A stretch of 64,000 bases of DNA from Sporosarcina luteola. Lineage in GTDB: Bacteria; Bacillota; Bacilli; Bacillales_A; Planococcaceae. A program made the translations under genes and the position numbers. Location of the stretch: the NCBI RefSeq assembly GCF_023715245.1, contig NZ_JAMBNV010000001.1, forward strand, positions 124,001 through 188,000. Reading direction: 5' to 3'. How positions within the stretch are numbered: position 1 is the stretch's first letter; each line of letters begins with the position of its first letter. The notes below the pieces were generated by a model. The model searched no databases and was not told where the DNA came from. It saw only the letters and a list, made by a program, of their open reading frames with translations. Positions 1 through 8,793 of the stretch are shown here, in pieces.

Positions 1-2953
1 TTTAATGGTGATGGGCGTCTATCCCGGTGCAACACCGGAACAGGTTATGGAGGAAGTCTCGGTACTTATCGAGAGGGCGGTAGAGAACCTGGATCATGTG
101 AAATCCGTCTACTCCAATTCGTATTCTAATATGTCCAGCATTCAAGTGGAATACGATTACGGCATCGACATGGATGAAGCGAAACGGGAGTTGGCGTCCG
201 CGATGGATTCGCTTTCCTTGCCTGAAGGTGCGCAGGAACCGGTCATCACAGCGATCAGCATGAATATGATGCCTGTCGTTGCGCTAAGCGTGAGCAGTAC
301 AACCGAAGATATTGTTGAACTGACATCCACTGTCGAAGATATTTTGCTTCCAAAAATTGATAAGATCGACGGCGTTGCATCTGCGACGATTTCGGGACAG
401 CATATCGAAGAAGTGGAGCTTACGTACGACGAGGAAAAAATGGCTCAGCTTGGTTTGAAAGAAGATAGCGTTAAGCAAATGATCCAAGCAAGCAATATCG
501 AAGTTTCACTCGGTCTATTCGAGTTTGAGGAAGGCGAGCAGGCTGTTGCTGTCGACGGCAAGTTCATGACTATTGATGAGCTGAAGGGCATGCTAATTCC
601 TGTCACGCCGTCAGAGGCAAATTTATCGCCATTCGTTAAGCTTGGCGATATTGCGACGATTGAAAAAGTCGGCAAGGTGCAGTCCGTTTCACGTACAAAC
701 GGTGAAAATGCAATTGCGATCCAAATCGTTAAAGGACAACGTGCGAATACGGTCGATGTTGTAAATGACGTGAAGAAGTTGATGAAGGATGAAGAAAAAG
801 CGCTTGATGGCTTAGTCGTCGATGTATCACTTGACCAAGGAGAACCGATTGAGCACTCTGTATCGACGATGGTTGAAAAGGCGCTTTTCGGTGGTTTGAT
901 TGCAATATTGATCATTCTACTCTTCTTGCGTGATTTCAAGTCTACGATTATCTCTATCGTTTCAATTCCCGTTTCAGTATTTATGGCGTTGTTGTTGCTG
1001 AATTGGATGGATATTACGCTCAATATTATGACGCTCGGGGCAATTACAGTCGCCATCGGCCGGGTCATCGATGACTCCATCGTCGTTGTGGAAAATATAT
1101 ACCGGCGACTACACCTGAAAACCGAGAAGTTATCAGGTCGTGCATTGATACGCGAAGCAACGATTGAAATGTTCAAGCCGATCATGTCTTCGACGCTCGT
1201 AACGGTTGCGGTATTTGCACCGCTTATCTTTGTAGGCGGCATGGTAGGGGAGCTATTTTTGCCGTTCGCATTGACGATGTCGTTTGCGCTTGGTGCTTCA
1301 TTACTCGTCGCGATTACAATCGTGCCGGCATTGTCCCATTTCCTATTCAGGAAAAAGCTTTATGGTGAAAAGAAGGAAAGCCAGCATAAAGAAGCCGGTA
1401 AAATGGCGAACTGGTATAAAGGCGTTTTAAGTTGGTCATTGAATCATAAAGTCATAACGTCGATCATCTCCGTCGTTCTCTTGGCGGGTAGCCTAGGGCT
1501 TATGCCGCTGATCGGCTTCAGTTTCTTAGGAAGCGATGAAGAAAAAGTGATGTACATTACGTACACGCCTGCAACGGGTGAACTTCAGGATGAAACGTTG
1601 GCGAACGTTGAAGTTATCGAAAAGGAAATGTTGAAACGCGGTGATATCGACATCGTTCAATTATCCATCATGGACAGCGCCGATCCGATGACCGCGATGA
1701 TGGGCGGCGGGTCGAATGGCGCGCTTATGTATCTCATCTTTGACCCGGACATGGAAGACTTCCAAGGAGCTCGTGCAGAGGTTGAAGACTATGTATTCAA
1801 CATCGGCCAATCCGGAGAATGGAAGAGCCAGGATTTCAGTTCCATGGGAATGTCCACAAATGAAATTAGCTACTCGTTCTACAGTGAAAATTTAAGCAGC
1901 CTGAAAGAAGCTGTCCAGCAGGTTGAAAAAGTCATGGGAGATAACAAAGGCATTGAGGATGTCTCTTCAAGTACTGAGGATGCGTACGTTCAGTACACAT
2001 TGAAGGCAACGCAGGATGAGTTGTTGCAGCATGGGTTGACGACTGGGCAAATCATCATGATGCTTAACCCGTCAAGAACGCAGGAAGTTGTCACGACGGT
2101 CGGTAAGGATCGAGATGAATTGAAAGTTGTCGTGAAGCAGAAGGCGACTGAACAGCCGAAATCGATCGATGACATGCTGGAACAGGAAGTTCCGACGGCA
2201 ATGGGGACGACAATTAAACTTTCAGCGTTAGTGAAGGTGGAAGAGGGGTCGACTTTCAATACGCTGGCCCGGAGCAAAGGCCAATATTATGCCACTGTCT
2301 CCGGTAAGCTCGTAGACGCGGACATATCGAAAGCGACTTCTGAAGTCGACAAGGCAATTGCCGAATTAGATTTGCCGAAAGGTGTCGCATTCGATACAGC
2401 AGGTGTCGCGGCTGACATGGAAGAAGCATTCACACAACTCGGCATCGCAATGCTTGCGGCGATTGCGATTGTCTACTTCATCCTCGTTGTGACATTCCGT
2501 GAAGGTGTCGCACCGTTTGCGATTCTGTTCTCGCTTCCGTTTGCAGTAATCGGATCATTTGTTGGTCTGTTAATCGCAGGCGAAACGATTTCCGTTCCGG
2601 TCATGATGGGTCTGTTGATGTTGATCGGTATCGTTGTTACGAACGCAATCGTACTCGTGGACCGAATCATCCGGATGGAACGTACAGGATTGAAAATGCG
2701 TGAAGCTATACTGGAAGCGGGTGCAACTCGTTTACGTCCAATCCTTATGACAGCGATCGCTACAATCGGCGCCCTCACTCCATTGGCAATCGGAAATGGA
2801 GCAGGCGGCGGATTGATCTCGAAAGGTCTCGGCATCACAGTTATCGGCGGTTTAGTCAGCTCCACATTGTTGACGCTGATCGTCGTACCGATCGTGTACG
2901 AAATCTTGTCGAAAATGTTCAAGAAGAATCGTTTGGATTTGGAAGAGGATTAA
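1..2953 (+). CDS. RND efflux permease (AcrB/SwrC family), 5' end cut off
   Basis: Proton-driven exporter of the resistance-nodulation-division family in the cytoplasmic membrane; Bacillales homologues such as SwrC export lipopeptides and amphiphiles. The frame is open from base 2, so the start and about 40 residues including TM1 lie upstream of the window. Counted from the Met at base 5: porter domain about 1-285, first TM block about 290-470 with GRVIDDSIVVVEN and the proton-relay Asp pair D356-D357, second extracytoplasmic domain about 510-790, second TM block about 800-970. It ends with TAA at 2951-2953, just before an intrinsic terminator. The substrate cannot be read from the sequence. 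No adaptor (MFP) gene is visible downstream; one could lie upstream of the window. Confidence 0.93.
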   Translation, partial: LMVMGVYPGATPEQVMEEVSVLIERAVENLDHVKSVYSNSYSNMSSIQVEYDYGIDMDEAKRELASAMDSLSLPEGAQEPVITAISMNMMPVVALSVSSTTEDIVELTSTVEDILLPKIDKIDGVASATISGQHIEEVELTYDEEKMAQLGLKEDSVKQMIQASNIEVSLGLFEFEEGEQAVAVDGKFMTIDELKGMLIPVTPSEANLSPFVKLGDIATIEKVGKVQSVSRTNGENAIAIQIVKGQRANTVDVVNDVKKLMKDEEKALDGLVVDVSLDQGEPIEHSVSTMVEKALFGGLIAILIILLFLRDFKSTIISIVSIPVSVFMALLLLNWMDITLNIMTLGAITVAIGRVIDDSIVVVENIYRRLHLKTEKLSGRALIREATIEMFKPIMSSTLVTVAVFAPLIFVGGMVGELFLPFALTMSFALGASLLVAITIVPALSHFLFRKKLYGEKKESQHKEAGKMANWYKGVLSWSLNHKVITSIISVVLLAGSLGLMPLIGFSFLGSDEEKVMYITYTPATGELQDETLANVEVIEKEMLKRGDIDIVQLSIMDSADPMTAMMGGGSNGALMYLIFDPDMEDFQGARAEVEDYVFNIGQSGEWKSQDFSSMGMSTNEISYSFYSENLSSLKEAVQQVEKVMGDNKGIEDVSSSTEDAYVQYTLKATQDELLQHGLTTGQIIMMLNPSRTQEVVTTVGKDRDELKVVVKQKATEQPKSIDDMLEQEVPTAMGTTIKLSALVKVEEGSTFNTLARSKGQYYATVSGKLVDADISKATSEVDKAIAELDLPKGVAFDTAGVAADMEEAFTQLGIAMLAAIAIVYFILVVTFREGVAPFAILFSLPFAVIGSFVGLLIAGETISVPVMMGLLMLIGIVVTNAIVLVDRIIRMERTGLKMREAILEAGATRLRPILMTAIATIGALTPLAIGNGAGGGLISKGLGITVIGGLVSSTLLTLIVVPIVYEILSKMFKKNRLDLEED

Positions 2954-2962
2954 TAGGTGAAG

Positions 2963-3003
2963 CAGAAGAAGGAGCAGCAACTTGTTCCTTCTTCTGTTTT
3001 TTT
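2963..3003 (+). terminator. Intrinsic terminator of the RND gene
   Basis: A 14-bp stem CAGAAGAAGGAGCA (2963-2976) pairs with TGTTCCTTCTTCTG (2983-2996), with one G-U pair. Seven T residues follow. It lies 10 bases past the RND stop codon. Confidence 0.85.
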
Positions 3004-3028
3004 GTGGAATCGCGAACGGAATTGGGCC

Positions 3029-3190
3029 CGCGCTCAAAGCCGCTGGGCCCGCGCTCAAAGAGGTGACTTCCGAGCCCAAAGCCGCTGCTCTCGCGCCCAA
3101 AGAGGTGTCTCCCGGGCCCAAAGCCGCTGCTCTCGCGCTCATAGAGGTGACTTCCGCGCCCAAAGCAGCTGTTCCCGCGCTCAAAGAGAC
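3029..3190. repeat. GC-rich 21-bp tandem repeat array (family A)
   Basis: Seven complete units and one partial unit, each exactly 21 bp, starting at 3029, 3050, 3071, 3092, 3113, 3134, 3155 and 3176. The core is CGCGCYCAAAG. The second half alternates between CCGCTGCTCT-like and AGGTGACTTC-like forms, so a 42-bp higher-order period is visible. It lies between the RND terminator and the next gene. The 21-bp period keeps a plus-strand frame open, but no ribosome binding site was seen, so it is not called as coding. Confidence 0.85.
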
Positions 3191-3210
3191 AAGACATACT
3201 AGATTAATAG

Positions 3211-3237
3211 GTTTAGTCCCCCGCGTTTATAGGAATA
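3211..3237 (+). promoter_or_regulatory. Possible sigma-B-type promoter
   Basis: GTTTAG (3211-3216) and GGAATA (3232-3237), separated by 15 bases, loosely resemble the GTTTAA/GGGTAT sigma-B consensus 39 bases upstream of the channel gene start. The -10 match is poor. Confidence 0.2.
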
Positions 3238-3275
3238 GTCACTAATAGACTATCTAAATGAATGGAGGACACGGA

Positions 3276-5084
3276 ATGTTTAGAGATATGTATTTTGCCA
3301 ACATGCTTAGTTGGCTGCCTGAATTGATTCTCGGGTTGGTCGTCTTGCTAATCGGCTTTTTCATTGCGAAAGCAGTGGAAAATGCAGTGCACAAACGTTT
3401 GAAGAAATCCAGAGTCAACGAGAGGCTGGACGTTAAAGAAGGTAAATGGAATGTGGAAAAGATCATCAGCAAAGTCTTCTTCTTCGGTATCCTTCTATTA
3501 GCATTCCTTCTCTTCTTTAACATCATGAATGCATCGATGATCGCAACGCCGTTCATGACGATGTATTCCGGAATTGGCGGAGCGGTTCTAAGCATCTTGA
3601 AAGCGGCGCTGATCCTGCTTCTGGCTTGGGTTCTTGCGTTGATTGTCAAGAAAGTGATTTTGGCAGTAGGCGGCAAGATGAAGCTCAACAAGTACGTTGC
3701 TAAAGCAGGGGGATCCCCCGATGAAATCGACAAGTCGAAATGGGTCGAAACGGCCGCGAACATTGCGTTCTATGTCGTCTTGCTGCTATTCGTGCCGGCT
3801 GTCCTTCATGCGCTTGGCTTGAGCGGAATTAGCGGGCCATTTGAAGGAATGTTGGAGAGCTTCATGAACTTCATTCCGAAACTTGTAGGAGCGGCGTTGA
3901 TTTTTGCGGTTGGATGGGTTGTCGCGAAAATCGTCCGTACGATTGTTACGAAGCTGCTTGAATCGGTTGGTGTAGACCGGTTTGCACATAAGTTGAAATC
4001 CTCTTCAAAAGGGACAAGCATTTCAGGAATTATCGGTACAATTGTTTTTGTCCTCATTATGCTGCCGGTAACGATTTCTGCCTTGGAAGTATTGGATCTT
4101 GAAGGGATTTCTCAACCAGCTATTGCTATGCTGAACGACATTATGACGATGCTGCCGAAGATTGCGGTCGCCGTTGTCCTTGTATTAGTAGGCATCTACT
4201 TGGCGAAATGGGTTAAACGTGTCGTCGTTTCCCTACTAAATAACTTAGGCATCGACTCGCTTTCCGGTAAAATGGGTGTGCGAGCCGGGGCGACAACAAT
4301 CTCATTCTCTCACATTATCGGAACGATTGTTCAAGTAGTTGTCATCTTATTGTTCGTCGTTGAAGCGCTTCAACTGCTTCACCTTCGCTTCATGGTGACG
4401 CTCGCAACAGGCATCTTTGCATACTTGCCGATGGTCGTTGCAGCTGTCGTCATTTTAGCAATCGGCTTCTGGCTTGCGAACCTTGCTGAGAAATTTGTCG
4501 GAAGCATTATGACGACGCAGTCAGGTGCTCCTCACGTATTGCGCTACGTAGCGAAATATGCGATTCTCGCGTTTGCATTCTTCATGGCATTGAGCCAACT
4601 CGGCATTGCCCCAGCGATCATCAACGCGGCATTCATCCTCATCCTTGGGGGCGTCGCATTGGCATTTGGACTTGCATTCGGTTTAGGTGGACGTGAGCAT
4701 GCTTCACGCTACTTGACGAAAATGGAAAGCAGCTTGCAAAATGCAGATGTTTCCAAAGAGAAATGGGAGCAGGAGAAGAGCGAGATGAAGCGGGAGGCGA
4801 AGCAATCCGCGACTAACGCTCAACAGGCCGTAGATCAAACGGCGAAGGAAGATAATGTTCCTCCTGTCGGCAATGGCAGTAGCTATCCGACCGGTCGGGA
4901 TTATGAACCGCGGACAGGCAACCTGCCATCTGACGAGCTGCCACTGTCTGACCCGGCAGACTCGAATATGACAGAGGCGTTCGATGAGAATGATCCCTCT
5001 AGATACAACCAAACAAACAAAGACGGCTACAATACGACGGATCCAGGTGAAGAGTACCCATTCGATCCGAACCGCGGTAATTAA
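3276..5084 (+). CDS. MscS-related multi-helix membrane protein (conserved TM helix repeats)
   Basis: Integral membrane protein related to mechanosensitive ion channels. It is built from repeated paired helices with the pattern LPKLVGAALIFAVGWVVAKI, LPKIAVAVVLVLVGIYLAKW and LPMVVAAVVILAIGFWLANL, each followed by a short LGIDSLS-like amphipathic stretch; this matches the conserved TM helix family. The last part, from about residue 490, is hydrophilic and rich in Asn, Asp and Pro, probably a cytoplasmic tail. An earlier in-frame ATG exists at 3258, but GGAGG at 3264-3268 sits 7 bases before the ATG at 3276, so 3276 is preferred. It is a single-gene unit ending in a strong terminator. A role in osmotic relief is family-based inference. 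Confidence 0.8.
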   Translation: MFRDMYFANMLSWLPELILGLVVLLIGFFIAKAVENAVHKRLKKSRVNERLDVKEGKWNVEKIISKVFFFGILLLAFLLFFNIMNASMIATPFMTMYSGIGGAVLSILKAALILLLAWVLALIVKKVILAVGGKMKLNKYVAKAGGSPDEIDKSKWVETAANIAFYVVLLLFVPAVLHALGLSGISGPFEGMLESFMNFIPKLVGAALIFAVGWVVAKIVRTIVTKLLESVGVDRFAHKLKSSSKGTSISGIIGTIVFVLIMLPVTISALEVLDLEGISQPAIAMLNDIMTMLPKIAVAVVLVLVGIYLAKWVKRVVVSLLNNLGIDSLSGKMGVRAGATTISFSHIIGTIVQVVVILLFVVEALQLLHLRFMVTLATGIFAYLPMVVAAVVILAIGFWLANLAEKFVGSIMTTQSGAPHVLRYVAKYAILAFAFFMALSQLGIAPAIINAAFILILGGVALAFGLAFGLGGREHASRYLTKMESSLQNADVSKEKWEQEKSEMKREAKQSATNAQQAVDQTAKEDNVPPVGNGSSYPTGRDYEPRTGNLPSDELPLSDPADSNMTEAFDENDPSRYNQTNKDGYNTTDPGEEYPFDPNRGN

Positions 5085-5092
5085 TAAACGTG

Positions 5093-5135
5093 AAACTGCC
5101 CCATCCATCGGAAATCCGGTGGTGGGGCAGTTTTT
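5093..5135. terminator. Terminator between convergent channel gene and liaR
   Basis: A perfect 11-bp stem AAACTGCCCCA (5093-5103) pairs with TGGGGCAGTTT (5123-5133). A T run follows on the plus strand, and the hairpin abuts the liaR stop at 5135. It is strongest for plus-strand transcription; the minus-strand U tract is weak. Confidence 0.85.
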
Positions 5136-5767
5136 CATTCAACCAAATCATTCTTAAACGCATAAATCACAGCTTGCGTCCTATCCTGTACCTCAAGCTT
5201 CGATAACAGATTGCTGACATGTGTTTTCACCGTTTTCAACGCAATAAACAAGTCATCGGCAATCTCCTGGTTTGTTTTCCCCTTTGCCAATAAAAGAAGA
5301 ATCTCCAACTCCCGCTCCGTCAGATCATTATGAAGGCGATGTCCATTGCCGGACCGCATCTTCTGCATCATTTTCGACGTCACTTCAGGCTCCAATACGG
5401 TTTGGCCTTTCAACGTATCGCGTATGGCCTCCGCGATCCGCTTGGCATTCGAGGTCTTCAATATGTAGCTAATGGCCCCTGCTTCCAGTGCCGGATAAAC
5501 TTTGTCGTCATCAAGGAAACTGGTGACGATGACGATTTTCGCTTCCGGCCATTGTTTGATAATCTCGGCAGTCGCCTCTGCGCCGTTCATTTCCGGCATG
5601 ACCATATCCATTAATATAATATCCGGCCGTAATGCTAGCGCCTTCTCGACAGCTTCTTTCCCGTTGACTGCTTCGTCGATGACTTCCATATCGGGCTGCG
5701 TCTGCAAATAAGCGGACACGCCAATCCTCACCATTTCATGATCATCCGCCAATAGAATCCGTATCAT
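5135..5767 (-). CDS. liaR: LiaR-type response regulator (NarL/FixJ family)
   Basis: DNA-binding response regulator of the cell-envelope stress system. The receiver domain spans about 1-120, with the phospho-acceptor Asp in DIILMDMVMPEMNG near residue 50. A LuxR-type helix-turn-helix spans about 143-205 and contains LTERELEILLLLAKGKTNQE. An ATG at 5776 is also in frame, but AAGGGGG abuts it, whereas the ATG at 5767 (MIRILLADDHE) has proper spacing. The start lies inside the end of liaS, so the two are translationally coupled. LiaR is phosphorylated by the adjacent kinase and in relatives activates liaIH. Confidence 0.9.
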   Translation of the reverse strand: MIRILLADDHEMVRIGVSAYLQTQPDMEVIDEAVNGKEAVEKALALRPDIILMDMVMPEMNGAEATAEIIKQWPEAKIVIVTSFLDDDKVYPALEAGAISYILKTSNAKRIAEAIRDTLKGQTVLEPEVTSKMMQKMRSGNGHRLHNDLTERELEILLLLAKGKTNQEIADDLFIALKTVKTHVSNLLSKLEVQDRTQAVIYAFKNDLVE

Positions 5768-6788
5768 CCGGTTCATCCCCCTTTTTCGTCGGCAATTTCA
5801 CTTCCACTATTGTGCCTTGCGAAGGGACTGAAACGATTTTGCATGTACCGCCGATTTCAATCGCCCGTTCCTTCACGTTTTGCAATCCATACGATCCGCC
5901 TTTGCCGTCCGACTCCTCGAAACCGACCCCGTTATCTTGCACACGGAAAATAGCGAGGCTATCGCGTTCGACGAATAGGACATCGACTTCCGTCGCCTGC
6001 GCATGCCGCAACGTGTTCGATAGCGTTTCTTGCGCTATCCGGAAAAGGTGGTCTTCAGCTCCCTTAGACAAAGAGACTTCCTCAAGTCGATAACGGATAT
6101 CGAACGAAACCTTCTCTTTTAATTCGACTAACAGTTCCTCAAGACCTTCCGCAAGCGATTTGTTATTCAATGCCGCTGGTCGTAAATGAAGGAGCAATGC
6201 CCGCATTTCGAGCTGCGCCTGCTGTATCATCCGCTCCGCTTGAAAAAGCGGTTTTTGCATTGTCTGTTCATGCTCCTGTTCATTTATGGCAGACATGAGC
6301 ATCGAAGCGGCAAAAAGCTGCTGGGAAACGGAATCATGCAGCTCACGTGCGAGTCTCTGCCGCTCCTGTACAATCCGTTCCTGTATCAATTTATCTTGGG
6401 CTTCCGCACGTTCATCCGTAATCCGCTGCAAGCTTTTCCGTTGTGTCGTCAAAATATTGGACACGTCTTCAAGCGTTCTATCAATCTTCGGTGAAAATGC
6501 TTTAGAGGTTTTCACAATTTCATCATGTTGAATTAACCCTGTCAACTGTTGTTCAATCGCCTTCACCTTGGAACGGCCGATGCCGCCCATCCAACCTGCA
6601 ATAATCGAACCGAGTGTGATGCAAGTGAAAATGATCCAGGCGCCTAGCGGTACGTTCGAGTATTGGATTTCATAGAAAAACAACCAGCTTTCATTCAACG
6701 GAACATCGACGAGCGTGTAGAAATACAATGCCGCAACTCCCGTGAAAATGAATGATAAAAAGAGGCTGCGACCAAAGAAGTTCTTCAT
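5742..6788 (-). CDS. liaS: LiaS-type sensor histidine kinase
   Basis: Membrane histidine kinase of the HisKA_3 (NarX/LiaS) class. Two TM helices (about 8-26 and 49-69) flank a very short extracytoplasmic loop, typical of intramembrane-sensing kinases. The linker is followed by the dimerisation motif RQRLARELHDSVSQQ with the phospho-His at residue 151, then an HATPase domain with the N box around TLRHAQ and G boxes DNGVGF and YGLQNV. It overlaps liaF by 4 bases (ATGA) and liaR at its other end, giving a tight liaF-liaS-liaR unit. By family knowledge it is held off by LiaF and turned on by lipid-II-cycle antibiotics. Confidence 0.92.
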   Translation of the reverse strand: MKNFFGRSLFLSFIFTGVAALYFYTLVDVPLNESWLFFYEIQYSNVPLGAWIIFTCITLGSIIAGWMGGIGRSKVKAIEQQLTGLIQHDEIVKTSKAFSPKIDRTLEDVSNILTTQRKSLQRITDERAEAQDKLIQERIVQERQRLARELHDSVSQQLFAASMLMSAINEQEHEQTMQKPLFQAERMIQQAQLEMRALLLHLRPAALNNKSLAEGLEELLVELKEKVSFDIRYRLEEVSLSKGAEDHLFRIAQETLSNTLRHAQATEVDVLFVERDSLAIFRVQDNGVGFEESDGKGGSYGLQNVKERAIEIGGTCKIVSVPSQGTIVEVKLPTKKGDEPDDTDSIGG

Positions 6789-7486
6789 TTCCGCACCACC
6801 TCAATATCCCCGATCCATGTGGAAAGGGAGATGATCAGCTCGGCCCGGTCCCCGATGTCCGCGTCGTAGCCGTCCTTAAAATGAAGCGTCTCATTGATCA
6901 TCCGCTTCGGACTGATATCAAGGATCCGCGCTTCGCCAAACAATGTATTGTAATGGATGCGCACGGGGATTTCGTAAGGCAGGTCAATCTTGATCCGCCC
7001 GAACCCTTGCCGGATGGCGATGAATGACGTCCCTTTCGGAAGGACTGTGTCGGTCACATCAACATGGATATCCCCGAAAAAACCTTGGATTTGCACGTCT
7101 TCCCACTCATAGGAAGAGAAGGGGGACGCCTGGACAGAAAACCATTTGTTTTTCCAAATGCCATTCGGCGTCTCCTTTTGAAACTCTTTCAACGGACGCA
7201 TCATCTGCTCCGCAGGAATCCCTTTCCATAAGTGGAATAAAACATAAATGAACATGGCGAGCAACAGCAGACGTAAGCTCCACAAGGTCAACAACGCCAT
7301 AACAATGAAGAACAGCCCTAAAAAGGCCATCCACTTCGAACGTCTCTTGAACCCGAAATAAGTCAATCCGGCACCGAGAAGGAGGAAGATGATATTGCCA
7401 TTCGCCAGGAAAGCGGATTCTATGAAAACGAGCAAAAGAAACGCTGCTATCCAAAATGTCATCTTATTCGTATCCATTTGTTTCAT
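6785..7486 (-). CDS. liaF: LiaF-type inhibitor of the LiaSR system
   Basis: Membrane protein with about four TM helices in residues 8-85 (FWIAAFLLLVFIESAFLANG, IIFLLLGAGLTYFGF, WMAFLGLFFIVMALLTLWSL and the next stretch). A soluble C-terminal domain from about 115 matches the LiaF C-terminal family, with WEDVQIQGFFGDIHVD and GFGRIKIDLPYEIPVRI. In Bacillus and Listeria LiaF keeps LiaS inactive until envelope stress. ATGA overlap with liaS makes the stoichiometry likely to be translationally set. An intrinsic hairpin and a 20-bp repeat array separate it from liaH upstream. No liaG homologue is present. Confidence 0.88.
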   Translation of the reverse strand: MKQMDTNKMTFWIAAFLLLVFIESAFLANGNIIFLLLGAGLTYFGFKRRSKWMAFLGLFFIVMALLTLWSLRLLLLAMFIYVLFHLWKGIPAEQMMRPLKEFQKETPNGIWKNKWFSVQASPFSSYEWEDVQIQGFFGDIHVDVTDTVLPKGTSFIAIRQGFGRIKIDLPYEIPVRIHYNTLFGEARILDISPKRMINETLHFKDGYDADIGDRAELIISLSTWIGDIEVVRK

Positions 7487-7510
7487 TCTAATGCCCCCTT
7501 CTTGATGTCA

Positions 7511-7539
7511 GATAGAAAAGGGAAGGCGGACACCTTCCC
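7511..7539 (-). terminator. Hairpin between liaH and liaF (terminator or attenuator)
   Basis: On the minus strand GGGAAGG and CCTTCCC (7533-7539 and 7520-7526) form a perfect 7-bp stem followed by TTTTCT. It lies after liaIH and before liaFSR. It would let liaIH be made in excess over the regulators, with partial readthrough. Confidence 0.65.
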
Positions 7540-7550
7540 ATGTAACTAAT

Positions 7551-7630
7551 GTAAGTGATCATAAATCGTTGTAAGTGATCATAAATCCCGGTGAGTGATC
7601 ATAAACCGTTGCAAGTGATCATAAACCCTG
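7551..7630. repeat. 20-bp tandem repeat array (family C), four units
   Basis: Four contiguous units of exactly 20 bp start at 7551, 7571, 7591 and 7611. Each contains AAGTGATCATAAA or GAGTGATCATAAA with the palindrome TGATCA. Only the last four or five positions vary. It sits in the liaH-liaF gap between the liaH stop and the hairpin at 7520-7539. The same family recurs at 56541-56696. Confidence 0.9.
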
Positions 7631-7655
7631 TAAATGAAACCTACGCACTTCTATA

Positions 7656-8294
7656 TTACACAATTTCCGTCTTGTTTGCGGCATTTTTCTCAAGCAATTC
7701 CAATCTGCGCTCCATCGAAGACGCTTCATACTCGCGATTGATCTTGCCGCCAAGATTTTCGATATATGCATTCATTTCCTCGACGCTTGAAACTTGCTTA
7801 TCGCCGTTTTCAGGGGAGATGAATTGATCCATGCGGCGATGGGCGCGTGTGACGTTTTCTTTGCCCATCAATTGCAACTGGCGGACCTTCATATCTTTCA
7901 CTTTGTGCTTCATTTCTTCAAATTTCCGTTCCAGCGCAATCAATTCTTGCTCCGACTGCGTAATGCTAGCCGCCAACTCGTTTGCACGTGTTTCGTAAGC
8001 ATAAATTTCATCTTGAGCAAACGCGACTAAATCCTCTTCGCCCATCGACTGCGCAAGCTCCAATTGACGGCGGCGTTTTCCGAGCATCGCTTCCGCTTCT
8101 GCAAACTCCTTCTCTAGCTCAACTTTCAACTTCCCTTGGCGCTCTAATAGCTTGCCAACCGATTCTGTCTGTTTTTCCGCTTCTTTGATGTATTGATTCA
8201 ACATCGCAATCGGGTTTTTCGATTCCTTTTTATCAAGCGCTGAATGCAAGTCAGCTTGCACCGTGTATTTCAATCTGTTCCATAAACTGTTCAT
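7656..8294 (-). CDS. liaH: LiaH/PspA/IM30 family envelope-stress protein
   Basis: Phage-shock-protein-A family protein of 212 residues that forms large rings on the inner face of the membrane under envelope stress. It is almost wholly helical and charged, with long coiled coils (about 25-145) such as EKEFAEAEAMLGKRRRQLE and QSEQELIALERKFEEMKH, and a C-terminal hinge and helix ending NAANKTEIV. A longer frame exists, but AGGAGG (8303-8308) lies 8 bases before the ATG at 8294 (MNSLWNRLKYT), so that start is chosen. The ribosome binding site overlaps the stop of the upstream liaI-like gene. The pair is the probable main output of LiaR. Confidence 0.92.
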   Translation of the reverse strand: MNSLWNRLKYTVQADLHSALDKKESKNPIAMLNQYIKEAEKQTESVGKLLERQGKLKVELEKEFAEAEAMLGKRRRQLELAQSMGEEDLVAFAQDEIYAYETRANELAASITQSEQELIALERKFEEMKHKVKDMKVRQLQLMGKENVTRAHRRMDQFISPENGDKQVSSVEEMNAYIENLGGKINREYEASSMERRLELLEKNAANKTEIV

Positions 8295-8307
8295 TGTAGT
8301 TTCCTCC

Positions 8308-8661
8308 TCATTTTGTAATTTCATCCCATTGCCGTTCGAAGTTGACGAATGGGTCGTCTGAATATGCAGCTTCAATTACATTTTCGTTTGTACGCTCATT
8401 CCATTTACGCCACACATAGTAAACACCAAGCAACGCGATGATGCCGATGAATGCCGGCACGTTTGAAACAGCTGTCACCAAACCGATGAGCAACACCATT
8501 CCCCAGAACAGCTTCAGGAATGTCGAATCACTCTTCCTGTAATAGTGGAACCCTGCAAAAGCGATCGCACCTGAAATGGCAAGTGCCAGAATCGACCCTA
8601 AGTTTGCGAGAACAACGATTGCCGCCACTATGCCGAGAATCGCAAGACCAAATTTTTTCAT
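8308..8661 (-). CDS. LiaI-like small membrane protein
   Basis: A 117-residue membrane protein with hydrophobic segments at about 4-19, 20-35, 47-63 and 66-83, then a charged cytoplasmic tail (VWRKWNERTNENVIEAAYSD). It is first in the minus-strand unit and 13 bases before liaH. By position it corresponds to LiaI, the membrane anchor that recruits LiaH in Bacillus, though it is larger and has more helices than the classical two-helix LiaI. AAAGGAGG (8671-8678) precedes the ATG at 8661; an in-frame extension to 8775 lacks such a site and reads as non-membrane sequence. The LiaI name is inferred from context. Confidence 0.75.
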   Translation of the reverse strand: MKKFGLAILGIVAAIVVLANLGSILALAISGAIAFAGFHYYRKSDSTFLKLFWGMVLLIGLVTAVSNVPAFIGIIALLGVYYVWRKWNERTNENVIEAAYSDDPFVNFERQWDEITK

Positions 8662-8690
8662 ATTGTTGTTCCTCCTTTCGTTGTATCTAC

Positions 8691-8718
8691 ATCTTACAAT
8701 GGGTACCGACTCTCCCAA
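8691..8718 (-). promoter_or_regulatory. Candidate sigma-A promoter of liaIH
   Basis: On the minus strand TTGGGA (8713-8718) and TAAGAT (8691-8696) are spaced by 16 bases, 30 bases upstream of the liaI-like start. Both hexamers deviate from consensus. No LiaR box could be identified with confidence. Confidence 0.25.
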
Positions 8719-8793
8719 ACGGCCGCAAAGCGGATTTCCATCTACGACTTGAGACCGATTCTGTTCTAGGGACACCGAAAAATGCTATGGATA

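Noticed and set aside
2957-3202. Plus-strand 81-codon frame over the family A array
   Set aside because: It starts inside a terminator hairpin, lacks a ribosome site, and is open only because the 21-bp period keeps the frame.
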